Origin: Porphyromonadaceae bacterium UBA7176
GTDB lineage: Bacteria; Bacteroidota; Bacteroidia; Bacteroidales; Muribaculaceae
Length of the DNA: 32,112 bases
NCBI GenBank assembly: GCA_002491245.1
Contig: DKVO01000025.1
Coordinates: forward strand, 1-32,112
Reading direction: 5' to 3'
Part shown: positions 1 through 8,338 of the stretch, piece after piece
Position numbering within the stretch: position 1 is the stretch's first letter
How the letters are laid out: each line of letters opens with the position of its first letter
Program-made: the position numbers and the translations under genes
Notes under the pieces: generated by a model
Database searches by the model: none
Told to the model about the DNA's origin: nothing
Seen by the model: the letters and a program-made list of their open reading frames with translations, nothing else

Positions 1-20
1 ACCAGCTGAGCTAAGCGCCC
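1..20 (-). tRNA. tRNA gene, 5' end only (cut by window edge)
   Basis: Read on the minus strand, the first 20 bases are GGGCGCTTAGCTCAGCTGGT: a 7-base acceptor strand followed by a D-arm with the A-box consensus TAGCTCAGCTGG. The anticodon and everything 3' of it lie outside the window, so the amino acid cannot be told. A well-formed promoter sits just upstream (69-99), which supports a real transcribed gene. Confidence 0.85.
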
Positions 21-68
21 GAGACTATCTCGGATTGCAACCGGAGGGTGTCCCTCTCAATTGCGATG

Positions 69-99
69 CAAAGTTACGCACTATTTTTGAATTGACAAA
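69..99 (-). promoter_or_regulatory. Bacteroidetes-type promoter of the tRNA gene
   Basis: On the minus strand TTTG (99-96) is followed after 19 bases by TAACTTTG (76-69), matching the primary-sigma consensus TTTG-N19/20-TAnnTTTG. Transcription would start near position 62 and enter the tRNA at 20. Confidence 0.75.
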
Positions 100-125
100 T
101 TTTTTTGAGGTTTTTTTTACGAAAA

Positions 126-157
126 ACATAAAAAAAGCCTCCCGACGGGGAGGCTTT
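126..157 (-). terminator. Intrinsic terminator of the glycogen operon
   Basis: Perfect 10-bp stem AAAGCCTCCC/GGGAGGCTTT (134-157) with a 4-base loop. On the minus strand it is followed by a run of T (complement of the A-run at 131-136). It lies 20 bp past the stop of the phosphorylase gene and just before the tRNA promoter. Confidence 0.85.
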
Positions 158-177
158 GGATGTATTGTCGACAGGAT

Positions 178-2733
178 TTAGATCCAGCGAGTGTATGCGA
201 AGTCTTGACGGTGAGGAAGTTCGGCGTTTTTGGGATAGAGACGGAAACCGTAGCGGAATACGCCGGCGTCGTGAACTTTTGCGGAGAGTTCGAAGGTGAC
301 GATGTTTCCTTCCTGCTTCGCAATCTTGAATTGGTCGACGCGAGCAAGGCTTTCTTTGCCGTCTTCCTGACGGTAAACAACCATCTCGAGACCGAGGTCT
401 CGGCCGATGCCGTTGGTGTCTACGACTATTTCGACATGGAATGGCTCACCGGTGAGGGTGCTGTTGAGTTCGCCGCTGTGACGAACGTCGAGTACTTTGA
501 TGCCATCCCAGGCAGCAGCCACGTGTTCTTTCCAGTCTACGATGTTCTTGGCTAAGGCGCAGTCGTTTGCCTGGAGACGTTTGCTGCGGTCGGCCTCTTT
601 TGTGTAGAAGCGGCTGATGTAGTCTTCGATCATGCGCTTCATGGTGAAGTGGGGCGCGATATCGCCTATGGAGCCTTTGATATACTGGATCCACTTGGGC
701 GAGTAGCCGGCGGAGTTTTTCTCGAAGTAGAGAGGAATGATCTCGTTTTCGAGCATTGAGTATATCGTGGCGGCATCGAGTTTGTCCTGCTGCGATTGGT
801 CGGTGTATGTACGCTTGTCGGTGAGAGCCCAGCCGGCGTGCTCGTTGAAACGGTATCCTTCGTACCACCAGCCGTCGAGGACTGAGAAGTTGAGGACGCC
901 GTTCATTTCAGCTTTCTCGCCCGATGTGCCGGAGGCCTCGAGGGGGCGTGTGGGGGTGTTGAGCCAGATGTCAACGCCGGTGACGAGTCGCTTGGCCACG
1001 ATCATGTTGTAGTCTTCGAGGAAGATTATCTTGCCAAGGAACTGGGGCATGCGGCTGATCTCGGTGATGCGCTTGATGAGGCCCTGGCCGGCACCGTCGG
1101 CAGGGTGAGCCTTGCCGGCGAATACGAACTGGACGGGGAACTGCTCGTTGTTCACGATCTTGGCCAAACGGTCGAGGTCGGTGAAGAGGAGATGGGCGCG
1201 TTTGTATGTTGCGAAGCGGCGAGCAAAGCCGATGATGAGGGCATTGGGATTGATGCGGTCAACGATGTTCATCACTGCCGAAGGATCGCCTTGATTGGCG
1301 AGCCACTTTTCTTTGAAGTCGCGGCGAACGAAGTTGATGAATTTGTTTTTGAGCTGGACGCGCATGTTCCAGATTTTTTCATCGGGGACGTCGAAGATGC
1401 CTTTCCATGCCTGGGGGTCGTCCTGATGCTCGAATACTTGTGGGCCGAGCTCGTTCATGTAGAAGTCTTTCCACTCGCTTGCGGCCCATGTGGGCATGTG
1501 GACGCCATTTGTGACATATCCTACATGGCTTTCTTCCCAGCTGTAGCCTTTCCAGATGCCAGCGAACATCTTTTTCGACACTTCGCCGTGGAGCCACGAT
1601 ACGCCGTTTGCTTCCTGGCATGTGTTGAGCGCGAATACACTCATGGAGAAGCGTTCGTTAGTGTCGGGGTTCTCGCGGCCCATGTTCATGAGGTCGTTCC
1701 AGCTGATGCCGAGTTTGGCAGGGTATTCGCCCATGTATTTGCCGAAGAGTCCTTCGTCGAAGTAGTCGTGACCTGCCGGTACGGGAGTGTGGACGGTGTA
1801 GAGGCTTGATGCGCGGACGAGCTCGAGGGCAACATTGAAGCTGAGGCCTTTGTCAACGTAGTCGACCAGGCGCTGGAGGTTGAGCAGAGCAGCGTGGCCT
1901 TCGTTGCAGTGGTATAGCTGCGAGTTGATGCCGAGTTTGCGGAGCATAATCACACCGCCGATGCCGAGGAGGTATTCTTGTTTGATACGGTTCTCCCAGT
2001 CGCCGCCATAGAGTTTATGGGTTATGGGACGGTCGAACTCGCTGTTCATGTCGAAGTCGGTGTCCATGAGATAGAGCTTCATGCGGCCAACGTTGACACG
2101 CCATACGTGGGAGTAGATAATGCGCCCGGGGTAGGGTACTTCTACAATCATAGGACGGCCGTCGGCTTCCATGACCTGCTCGATGGGGAGCTGGTTGAAG
2201 TTCTGGGGCTCGTAGTTTGCTATCTGCTGGCCGTCGACACTGAGTGTTTGAGTGAAGTATCCGTAGCGGTAGAGAAAACCGACTGCTGTCATGTCGACGC
2301 AGCTGTCGGAAGCTTCTTTGATATAGTCGCCGGCAAGTACACCAAGACCGCCGGAGTAGATTTTGAGGCAGTTGCAGAGACCGTATTCCATCGAGAAGTA
2401 CGATACCGAGGGGATGTCCTTGCGCATGGGTTTTGCCATGTACTCCTTGAAGTCGGAGTATACACGGTTGATCTGCGCCATGAGGATTTCGTCGGCGAGT
2501 ATCTCAGCGATACGGTCGGAGGGAAGCTGCTGGAGCAGCATTACAGGGTTTTCGCCCGTTTTTCGCCACAGTTCTGGGCTAAGGGTGCGGAAGAGGGTTT
2601 TGGCTTCGCTGTTCCATACCCACCAGAGGTTTTTTGCGAGCTCGTCGAGGGGTTTGAGCTGATGAGGCAACTCTGCCTTGACGGTAATGTCGCGCCACAC
2701 GGGGGCGTTGGTGTTGCTTACAGAAATTTTCAT
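178..2733 (-). CDS. glgP: Alpha-glucan (glycogen) phosphorylase
   Basis: Releases glucose-1-phosphate from alpha-1,4-glucans in the cytoplasm, using pyridoxal phosphate. The 851-residue product matches the shorter alpha-glucan phosphorylase family (TIGR02094 type) rather than the E. coli MalP type. The PLP/phosphate region EASGTSGEKAEMNG is at about residues 599-612, with the Schiff-base lysine probably K607; YFSMEYG and SGGLGVLAGD occur in the N-terminal half. An in-frame start at 2775 would overlap the upstream gene, so the ATG at 2733, giving MKISVSNTN, is preferred. It follows the glycogen synthase stop by 22 bp, so the two are probably one transcript from the promoter at 4443-4474, ending at the terminator at 126-157. 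Synthesis and breakdown of glycogen are thus co-transcribed. Confidence 0.93.
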   Translation of the reverse strand: MKISVSNTNAPVWRDITVKAELPHQLKPLDELAKNLWWVWNSEAKTLFRTLSPELWRKTGENPVMLLQQLPSDRIAEILADEILMAQINRVYSDFKEYMAKPMRKDIPSVSYFSMEYGLCNCLKIYSGGLGVLAGDYIKEASDSCVDMTAVGFLYRYGYFTQTLSVDGQQIANYEPQNFNQLPIEQVMEADGRPMIVEVPYPGRIIYSHVWRVNVGRMKLYLMDTDFDMNSEFDRPITHKLYGGDWENRIKQEYLLGIGGVIMLRKLGINSQLYHCNEGHAALLNLQRLVDYVDKGLSFNVALELVRASSLYTVHTPVPAGHDYFDEGLFGKYMGEYPAKLGISWNDLMNMGRENPDTNERFSMSVFALNTCQEANGVSWLHGEVSKKMFAGIWKGYSWEESHVGYVTNGVHMPTWAASEWKDFYMNELGPQVFEHQDDPQAWKGIFDVPDEKIWNMRVQLKNKFINFVRRDFKEKWLANQGDPSAVMNIVDRINPNALIIGFARRFATYKRAHLLFTDLDRLAKIVNNEQFPVQFVFAGKAHPADGAGQGLIKRITEISRMPQFLGKIIFLEDYNMIVAKRLVTGVDIWLNTPTRPLEASGTSGEKAEMNGVLNFSVLDGWWYEGYRFNEHAGWALTDKRTYTDQSQQDKLDAATIYSMLENEIIPLYFEKNSAGYSPKWIQYIKGSIGDIAPHFTMKRMIEDYISRFYTKEADRSKRLQANDCALAKNIVDWKEHVAAAWDGIKVLDVRHSGELNSTLTGEPFHVEIVVDTNGIGRDLGLEMVVYRQEDGKESLARVDQFKIAKQEGNIVTFELSAKVHDAGVFRYGFRLYPKNAELPHRQDFAYTRWI

Positions 2734-2755
2734 ATGTAATATAGTATGATATCGT

Positions 2756-4411
2756 TTATTTTGCGGTACGTGCATCGCGGTTGTCGAGTGCGGTACAGTA
2801 CGCTTGGTTGTAATATTTAATAAAGTCGGACCACTGTGCCTTTGAGGCTGTCGCCATAGCGGCTGTGCGTATGGCTTTTGTCTGCGCCGGTGTTTTGCCG
2901 GCTAAGGCGGCGATGTCGGCTGCTATGCAGTCGACTACTTCGCCATAGTTGCTGTCGTTGCGGTTGATGACTTCGACACCGCATGATTCGAAGCCTGTCC
3001 TGAAGTTTTCTTCGACCCACATTCCAAATCCGGCGAGGCTCGTCGTTACCGTAGGGACGCCGAATGCTATGCTTTCGAGCGGTGTGTAGCCCCAGGGTTC
3101 GTAGTATGAGGCGAAGACGGTTGCGTCGAGTCCGGGGAGGAGCTGGTAATATGTCATGTCGAAGATATCGTCGGTGCCGTCGAGATAGCAGGGAACGTAT
3201 ATCACGGTTACTTGCGATTTTGCGTCGTTTGCAAATCCAAGGCTGTGGATACGGTTGTTGACAGGGTCTTCGTTGTAGTTGTTGAGCCGGTGTGTTATAA
3301 CGGGATCGGTGAGGCGTCCGTGCGGATTACCGTCGAGGCTGAAGCGTAGGTCGGAACGAGGACCTGCACACCAAGCCGGTACCATGATGTAGGCGAGAAT
3401 ACGCCGTCCGGGCTTGTCGGCAGCCAGTGTAGCCAAGGCATCGAGATAAACATCGAGACCTTTGTTGCGGTATTCGCATCGGCCCGAAGTTGCGACGATG
3501 AAGGTATCGTCGGTATATTCGTTGCCAGTGAGAGCCTCAGCAACGCTAAGAAGGCGCGAACGGGCGGCCTTACGGGCGGCTGCATAGCGCGTCTTTGCAG
3601 GCACGAAGTTGAGCTCGAAGCCGTTAGGAGTGACGGTGTCGGGTTTCCTGTCGAGAAGCACTTCTGCTTCCCGGGCGGTGACGTCGCTCACGGTGGTGAA
3701 GCTGTCGGCATTCCATGCGGCTGCTTTTTCGAGCGAATGCTTGCTCTGCATGTTCAACTCCTGTGCCATCTGATCTCCGTTGTATGCCTCGAGATAGTCG
3801 TAGAGCGGCTTTCCGTTTCCGCATATGCTACGGCCTATGCTTGTCGCGTGGGTGGTGAAGACGGTAGCTGCTTCTGGCATGTCGGCTTTTACTTCGAGCA
3901 GACCCATCGCTGTTGTCCATTCGTCGAAATGGGCCACAACCTTGCGAGGATCTGTCCCCGAAGCTTTCACAAAAGCAGTGATTAGTGCCGCCGCCGCACG
4001 GGCGAATGCACAGCCTTCGTCGTAGTCGCCGTATGCGTGGAGTGAGTCAACGCGGTATAAATCCCACATCCGGGCGTATGCGGCGTCTTTGGTGGCATAC
4101 ATGCCATCGAATTTTACCAGCAGCGCTATCGGTTTGCCGGGAATGTCCCACCGGCCTGCGCGTACATCAATTCCTTCGGGGAGCATGGTCTTTCCGAGAA
4201 TTTTGCGCAGCACCGTGTGCGACTCGATGAAATAGGGCGATGGGTTTTCGGCCGTCCATACGTCAGGCCCGATGAAAATCACTTTGTCGCCGTATTGCTC
4301 CTTAAGGGTTTTCGCTTTGCTGGACAGCACTGTATAGATACCGCCAATTTTATTGCAAACTTCCCAACTTGTCTCGAAGAGCAAGTCTATTTCTTGAGTG
4401 CAATTGTCCAT
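2756..4411 (-). CDS. Glycogen synthase, GT3 (eukaryote-like) family
   Basis: Extends alpha-1,4-glucan from a nucleotide-sugar donor (UDP-glucose in characterised GT3 enzymes; the donor here is not known). The 551-residue protein starts with the GT3 signature WEVCNKIGGIYTV (residues 16-28). The E-x7-E catalytic motif of this fold is EPWGYTPLE, with E438 and E446, followed by the nucleotide-sugar-binding stretch SIAFGVPTVTTS. This is the type found in Bacteroidetes, not the bacterial GT5 GlgA, so I give no glgA symbol. The start at 4411 (MDNCTQEIDLLFETSWEV) fits the family N-terminus. It is first gene of the pair with the phosphorylase and has its own promoter just upstream. Confidence 0.92.
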   Translation of the reverse strand: MDNCTQEIDLLFETSWEVCNKIGGIYTVLSSKAKTLKEQYGDKVIFIGPDVWTAENPSPYFIESHTVLRKILGKTMLPEGIDVRAGRWDIPGKPIALLVKFDGMYATKDAAYARMWDLYRVDSLHAYGDYDEGCAFARAAAALITAFVKASGTDPRKVVAHFDEWTTAMGLLEVKADMPEAATVFTTHATSIGRSICGNGKPLYDYLEAYNGDQMAQELNMQSKHSLEKAAAWNADSFTTVSDVTAREAEVLLDRKPDTVTPNGFELNFVPAKTRYAAARKAARSRLLSVAEALTGNEYTDDTFIVATSGRCEYRNKGLDVYLDALATLAADKPGRRILAYIMVPAWCAGPRSDLRFSLDGNPHGRLTDPVITHRLNNYNEDPVNNRIHSLGFANDAKSQVTVIYVPCYLDGTDDIFDMTYYQLLPGLDATVFASYYEPWGYTPLESIAFGVPTVTTSLAGFGMWVEENFRTGFESCGVEVINRNDSNYGEVVDCIAADIAALAGKTPAQTKAIRTAAMATASKAQWSDFIKYYNQAYCTALDNRDARTAK

Positions 4412-4442
4412 CAGTTATAAATGAATTTTGTAATTGAGGGTG

Positions 4443-4474
4443 CAAAGATAGCAAAATAAGCTGATATATGCAAA
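4443..4474 (-). promoter_or_regulatory. Promoter of the glycogen synthase-phosphorylase operon
   Basis: Minus-strand TTTG (4474-4471), 20-base spacer, TATCTTTG (4450-4443): an exact TTTG-N20-TAnnTTTG match in the 63-bp gap between pyrF and the glycogen synthase start. It abuts the pyrF stop codon at 4475. Confidence 0.8.
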
Positions 4475-5314
4475 TTATTGGTTTGCTGTGGCATAATCGC
4501 GCAGGAGGGTCTCCATTTGTGCTGCAAGTTTTTTTGCCGCTTCACCGGCTGCTTCGGCGTAGTTTTCGTCGGCGGAGGCGTAGATGATACCGCGCGAACT
4601 GTTGACGAGGAGGCCGCATTCGTCGATAAGGCCGTATTTGGCTACTTCTTCGAGGCTGCCGCCCTGAGCTCCTACTCCGGGCACAAGCAGGAAGTGACGA
4701 GGGGCTACGGTGCGTATTTCGGCGAGCTTGTCGGCCTGGGTGGCTCCGACTACATACATCATGTTGATCGGGCTGCCCCAGTGGCGGCTGCGTCGGATAA
4801 CACGTTCGTAGAGAGGCACACCTTTGCTGTCGGCAACGGTCTCGAAGTCGCCGGCGGAAGCGTTTGATGTCAGGGCGAGTACGATACTCCATTTGTCGTC
4901 ATATGCCAGGAATGGCTTCACTGAGTCTTCGCCCATATAAGGGTTGAGTGTGACGGCGTCGAAGTCGAGGGTCTCGAAGAAAGTACGGGCGTAGAGTGCT
5001 GCGGTATTGCCTATATCGCCACGCTTGGCATCGGCTATGATGAACTGGTCGGGATATTTGGTGCGTATATATGATGCTACTTCGGCCAAGGCTGCAATGC
5101 CGTCGGCACCGAGGCTTTCGAAGAATGCGAGGTTGGGTTTGTAGGCTACGCAGTAAGGGGCGGTGGTGTCGACGATTGCTTTGCAGAATGTTGCGACGCG
5201 TTCGGCGTCGGTGCCGGTTATGCATGCCGGGAGTTTTTTGATGTCGGGGTCGAGGCCTACGCAGAGGAATGAGCCTTTTCGGTAGATGTTCTCGACAAGT
5301 TCGGTTCGTTTCAT
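4475..5314 (-). CDS. pyrF: Orotidine 5'-phosphate decarboxylase (type 2 subfamily)
   Basis: Catalyses the last step of UMP synthesis, OMP to UMP plus CO2, in the cytoplasm. The 279-residue length and the motif ADAKRGDIGNTAALYA (residues 94-109, catalytic D95/K97/D100) identify the longer type 2 PyrF. GVGAQGG and NSSRGI near the C-terminus form the phosphate-binding loops. It lies 12 bp after the stop of the two-TM abortive-infection-like gene and no promoter was seen between them, so it is probably read from the prfA promoter. From my knowledge of Bacteroidales genomes pyrF usually follows prfA directly; here two unrelated genes separate them. Confidence 0.95.
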   Translation of the reverse strand: MKRTELVENIYRKGSFLCVGLDPDIKKLPACITGTDAERVATFCKAIVDTTAPYCVAYKPNLAFFESLGADGIAALAEVASYIRTKYPDQFIIADAKRGDIGNTAALYARTFFETLDFDAVTLNPYMGEDSVKPFLAYDDKWSIVLALTSNASAGDFETVADSKGVPLYERVIRRSRHWGSPINMMYVVGATQADKLAEIRTVAPRHFLLVPGVGAQGGSLEEVAKYGLIDECGLLVNSSRGIIYASADENYAEAAGEAAKKLAAQMETLLRDYATANQ

Positions 5315-5326
5315 AGTCGTTATGTT

Positions 5327-6379
5327 TTATCTTATAAAGTTTTCTTTGTCAAAAAAATATCGTTTTTCGTTGTTGCTTTCGATACATCGGAAAATTTCTT
5401 GAAGTTTTTCTTCATGTCCTTCAAATTTTTCCGGATGAGCTTTCGAGTATGCATATATCACACCGATCTCATGTTCGGTCATTTCCTTGTAAAGGTATGG
5501 CAACATGTTAAACGTTTTATGGAGTGACTGATGTTCGCTGATGAAGTCAAATATCAACAGGAGGTAATTGAAATAGGGGAACAGCCAAACTTTATGGCCG
5601 TCGAAATACTTTATCTGCCGGCCTGAGTAGTCGGCTATGTATTTCACTTTTTCGTCTGACTTTTTGAGCGATTTGTTCTGGTGTGAGAGCAACCTGTCGC
5701 GGAAAGAGTCGATTATTTTACCCCAGTCGCTTGTGGAGTTTTTATCTCGGATTTCTAAGGAAAAGTCCGGGCTGATGCCGTCTTCCCAAATATTAACGAC
5801 ATCGGAGTTTATTTCGCCGGATGTTTTGCCCCGGGCCAAGTGGTGAGATTGATAGAACTCGTTGTATATGGCTTTGTATTCATAAAAGACATAATGGAAG
5901 GCTCTCTTGCCTTTGCCAACGTTATCTATTGAAATGTTGTTTACTATTCTTCTGAATATGTCGAGCAGGTGGAAGTATTGGTTCTCGCATCGCTCTCTTG
6001 CCAAATCTGATTTCTGCCGTTTATTGTAGACGTACTGGACGTGGAAGGCTATGTAAGTAAGCAGTGCGGCAGCAATGGCTATGCACATGCTTATTACCGA
6101 CAGTTTCGAGTTATGCAGTTTGAAATGGATGTCGGCGTTCTCGATAAATTCCTTGTGATCTTCTGCAGAAAGAGGGAACAGGGAGTCGAAGTCGAGAGCG
6201 TTGATGCTTGCTATGTCCTGCCGTGGCGATATGTAGAGATTGTACCATAAGATAATTATGGCAATAATGATAATGGAGATAATCACAGTTATCAGCAACC
6301 ACTCTTTGCGAGGGCTGTAGTCGGGAGAGTCAGTTTTTTTCAAAATGTTGATAGTCTTGATAGTTAATCCAGTCACCAC
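5327..6379 (-). CDS. Two-TM protein resembling putative phage abortive-infection proteins (PutAbiC-like)
   Basis: Likely an inner-membrane protein of 350 residues: TM1 about 27-50, a short periplasmic loop, TM2 about 93-117, then a cytoplasmic domain of some 230 residues. After TM2 the segment ENQYFHLLDIFRRIVNNI (132-149) followed by KGKRAFHYVF (156-165), and later YFNYLLLIFDFI, resemble the arrangement of the putative phage abortive infection family (PF16872). That call is from memory of the pattern and has not been searched. The gene overlaps the upstream M15 gene by 50 bp if the ATG at 6379 is used; a TTG about a dozen codons in would nearly remove the overlap. The DNA is AT-rich (21/60 GC at 5401-5460), suggesting transfer. 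Function in phage defence is inference. Confidence 0.6.
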   Translation of the reverse strand: MVTGLTIKTINILKKTDSPDYSPRKEWLLITVIISIIIIAIIILWYNLYISPRQDIASINALDFDSLFPLSAEDHKEFIENADIHFKLHNSKLSVISMCIAIAAALLTYIAFHVQYVYNKRQKSDLARERCENQYFHLLDIFRRIVNNISIDNVGKGKRAFHYVFYEYKAIYNEFYQSHHLARGKTSGEINSDVVNIWEDGISPDFSLEIRDKNSTSDWGKIIDSFRDRLLSHQNKSLKKSDEKVKYIADYSGRQIKYFDGHKVWLFPYFNYLLLIFDFISEHQSLHKTFNMLPYLYKEMTEHEIGVIYAYSKAHPEKFEGHEEKLQEIFRCIESNNEKRYFFDKENFIR

Positions 6380-6917
6380 CCCAGTTAAATCCGTGGGATG
6401 TAAACAGTCGGTAGCATAAGTCGTCGTGGTCTATTTTGTGAGGAAAGAGTCTGCTTCGGGAGGCGAAATCCTTTCCTTCGGGAGGGTCGACAAATAGGAC
6501 GGCTCCGGCGTCCTGTCTCACATAAGGGTTGTAAAGGGGGTTTATGTCGATGGCCATTCCGAGAGCATGTCGCGAAAGTCGGTCGGTTCCTGCGATTGTC
6601 CTGAAGTTGAAGCAGGATGAATTGTTGTGGGCCATCGACAGCTTGTCGTCGGCCATGTATTCGTCTATCAAGTGGACTCGTTCGATTTCGTACCTGGCAT
6701 CGTATAGCTCTTTGAATATGGAGAGAAGATCGTCTGCAATAATCTTGTTGCAGATAATTTCGCCGGGGTGAGGCTTTTGGTCGAAGCCTATGTGGGTGAT
6801 TGAAAGATATCTGAGGTCGTGTCGGGATATATATCGGTTGTCTTTGAAAGAAATATTGTAAATCCTTTCAAAGAGACTGTCGTCGATTATATAAGATTCA
6901 AATGAAGGGTGAGACAT
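6330..6917 (-). CDS. M15-family (D-Ala-D-Ala carboxypeptidase/endolysin-like) metallopeptidase
   Basis: A 195-residue protein with the zinc-site pattern of M15 peptidases: SRHALGMAIDINP gives the H-x6-D pair (H117, D124) and HGFNWGGDW...QHFE supplies the third ligand H191 near the C-terminus. M15 enzymes cut peptidoglycan stem peptides (VanY, CwlK, phage endolysins). No signal peptide or TM segment is visible, so it would stay in the cytoplasm unless released otherwise, as for endolysins. It starts 22 bp after the prfA stop and overlaps the next gene, so the two accessory genes share the prfA transcript. The residues before H117 are not recognised. Its role with the membrane partner is unknown. 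Confidence 0.72.
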   Translation of the reverse strand: MSHPSFESYIIDDSLFERIYNISFKDNRYISRHDLRYLSITHIGFDQKPHPGEIICNKIIADDLLSIFKELYDARYEIERVHLIDEYMADDKLSMAHNNSSCFNFRTIAGTDRLSRHALGMAIDINPLYNPYVRQDAGAVLFVDPPEGKDFASRSRLFPHKIDHDDLCYRLFTSHGFNWGGDWINYQDYQHFEKN

Positions 6918-6939
6918 CAGATATGGCCAAGGTGGCGAA

Positions 6940-8049
6940 TTACAGTTCTGCCGCTTTGAGCTTTTCGGCGTTTTCGGCTATCGTGAGGTGGTCGATTACA
7001 TCCTGGATGTCGCCGTCGACAAATGCCTGTAAGTTGTATATCGTGTAGTTTATGCGGTGGTCGGTGATACGTCCCTGAGGATAGTTGTAGGTGCGTATCT
7101 TTGCGGATCGGTCGCCGGTGCTCACCATTGTCTTGCGTCGCGAGGCTATGTCGTCGATATATTTCTGGTGCTCTTTATCGTAGATGAATGTGCGCAGGCG
7201 TGAGAGTGCTCGTTCTTTGTTCTTGGGCTGGTCGCGTGTTTCTGTACATTCGATCAGTATCTCCTCGCTGACTCCGGTGTTGGGGTTGCGCCACATGTAC
7301 CTGAGACGTACACCAGACTCAACCTTGTTGACGTTCTGTCCGCCAGCGCCTCCCGACCTGAATGTATCCCATTTTATTTCGCCTTCGTTTATCTCGACAT
7401 CGAATGGCTCGGCTTCGGGCAGGACCGCGACTGTTGCGGCTGATGTGTGGACACGTCCTTGTGTCTCGGTAGCAGGCACACGCTGTACACGGTGTACACC
7501 GCTTTCGTACTTGAGCACGCCGTATACGCCATCACCTGTAACGGAAAGGACGACTTCTTTATACCCACCGGCAGCACCTTCGCTTGCCGAGGTTATGGCG
7601 ACAGCCCATCCCCGGCTCTCGCAGTATTTGATATACATCTTGCATAGGTCTCCGGCGAAGAGAGCGGCCTCGTCGCCACCGGTTCCACCACGGATTTCGA
7701 TCATGGCGTTCTTGCTGTCTTCGGGATCTGCCGGTATGAGCTGGAGTTTTATTTCTTCCTCAAGGCCCGGGAGGGCTTCAGTAGCGCTGTCGAGCTGCTC
7801 TTTGGCCATCTGGCGCATTTCGGGGTCGTTCTCGTCGGAGAGGAGTATATGCGCTTCGTCGATGTTCTCGGTCAGGCGGCGGTAGTCGCGAGTGAGGCTG
7901 ACAAGGCGCTCGAGGTCTTTATATTCTTTGGAAAGGCGTACGTAACGCTTCATGTCGGCGATGACGGCAGGGTCGGTGATGAGGGTGCTGACCTCCTCAA
8001 ACCGCGCTTCGATGCCTTCAAGACGCTGTAACAATGGGTATTCGGCCAT
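6940..8049 (-). CDS. prfA: Peptide chain release factor 1
   Basis: Recognises UAA and UAG stop codons and triggers peptide release on the ribosome. The GGQ loop is present as RSGGAGGQNVNK, and RVPATETQGRVHTS carries the PAT form of the stop-codon-reading tripeptide region that marks RF1. Starting at the ATG at 8049 (MAEYPLLQRLEGIEARFEEV) gives 369 residues, close to the usual length; the upstream in-frame ATG at 8067 would place the start inside the -7 promoter box, so it is rejected. First gene of a minus-strand unit leading through the M15 and AbiC-like genes to pyrF. Confidence 0.96.
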   Translation of the reverse strand: MAEYPLLQRLEGIEARFEEVSTLITDPAVIADMKRYVRLSKEYKDLERLVSLTRDYRRLTENIDEAHILLSDENDPEMRQMAKEQLDSATEALPGLEEEIKLQLIPADPEDSKNAMIEIRGGTGGDEAALFAGDLCKMYIKYCESRGWAVAITSASEGAAGGYKEVVLSVTGDGVYGVLKYESGVHRVQRVPATETQGRVHTSAATVAVLPEAEPFDVEINEGEIKWDTFRSGGAGGQNVNKVESGVRLRYMWRNPNTGVSEEILIECTETRDQPKNKERALSRLRTFIYDKEHQKYIDDIASRRKTMVSTGDRSAKIRTYNYPQGRITDHRINYTIYNLQAFVDGDIQDVIDHLTIAENAEKLKAAEL

Positions 8050-8064
8050 AGTTTTAAATTTTTG

Positions 8065-8072
8065 CAAAAGTA
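8065..8072 (-). promoter_or_regulatory. -7 box of the prfA promoter
   Basis: TACTTTTG on the minus strand matches TAnnTTTG. About 20 bases upstream there is only a T-run, not a clean TTTG, so the -33 element is weak. The start of transcription would lie within a few bases of the prfA ATG, giving a very short leader. Confidence 0.5.
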
Positions 8073-8130
8073 CGAAATTTCGGGCATATATAAAAGTGTG
8101 TAATATGGCCTACATACAGGTTACAAAATC

Positions 8131-8176
8131 GTAACAAATGCAATTGTTTCAAGCTTGTGTAACAATTGTGTAACAA
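8131..8176. repeat. Tandem 11-bp direct repeats in the prfA/sigma divergent gap
   Basis: TTGTGTAACAA occurs twice head to tail (8155-8165 and 8166-8176), and its core GTAACAA occurs again at 8131-8137. The 11-bp period is close to one helical turn, so identical faces would be presented on the same side of the DNA. A protein-binding site for the sigma gene or for prfA is a guess. Confidence 0.55.
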
Positions 8177-8236
8177 TAAATTTTATTGTAAAATATTGTA
8201 TATTAGTAAATTATATAATTTATACAAGATACTTTG

Positions 8237-8244
8237 TACATTTG
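8237..8244 (+). promoter_or_regulatory. Possible -7 box for the ECF sigma gene
   Basis: TACATTTG fits TAnnTTTG in the AT-rich gap and would give a leader of roughly 90 bases. No convincing TTTG lies 19-21 bases upstream, so this is tentative. Confidence 0.35.
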
Positions 8245-8338
8245 TTAACATTAAAAATATTGCAGGCAGTGAAAAGCTGTGTAATTTTGAAACGTCGAAC
8301 AAAACAAAGACACAAAAAACCTTTAAAAAATATTCGCT

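Noticed and set aside
2734..2775. Upstream start for glgP
   Set aside because: It would overlap the glycogen synthase end and add 14 residues not typical of the family N-terminus.
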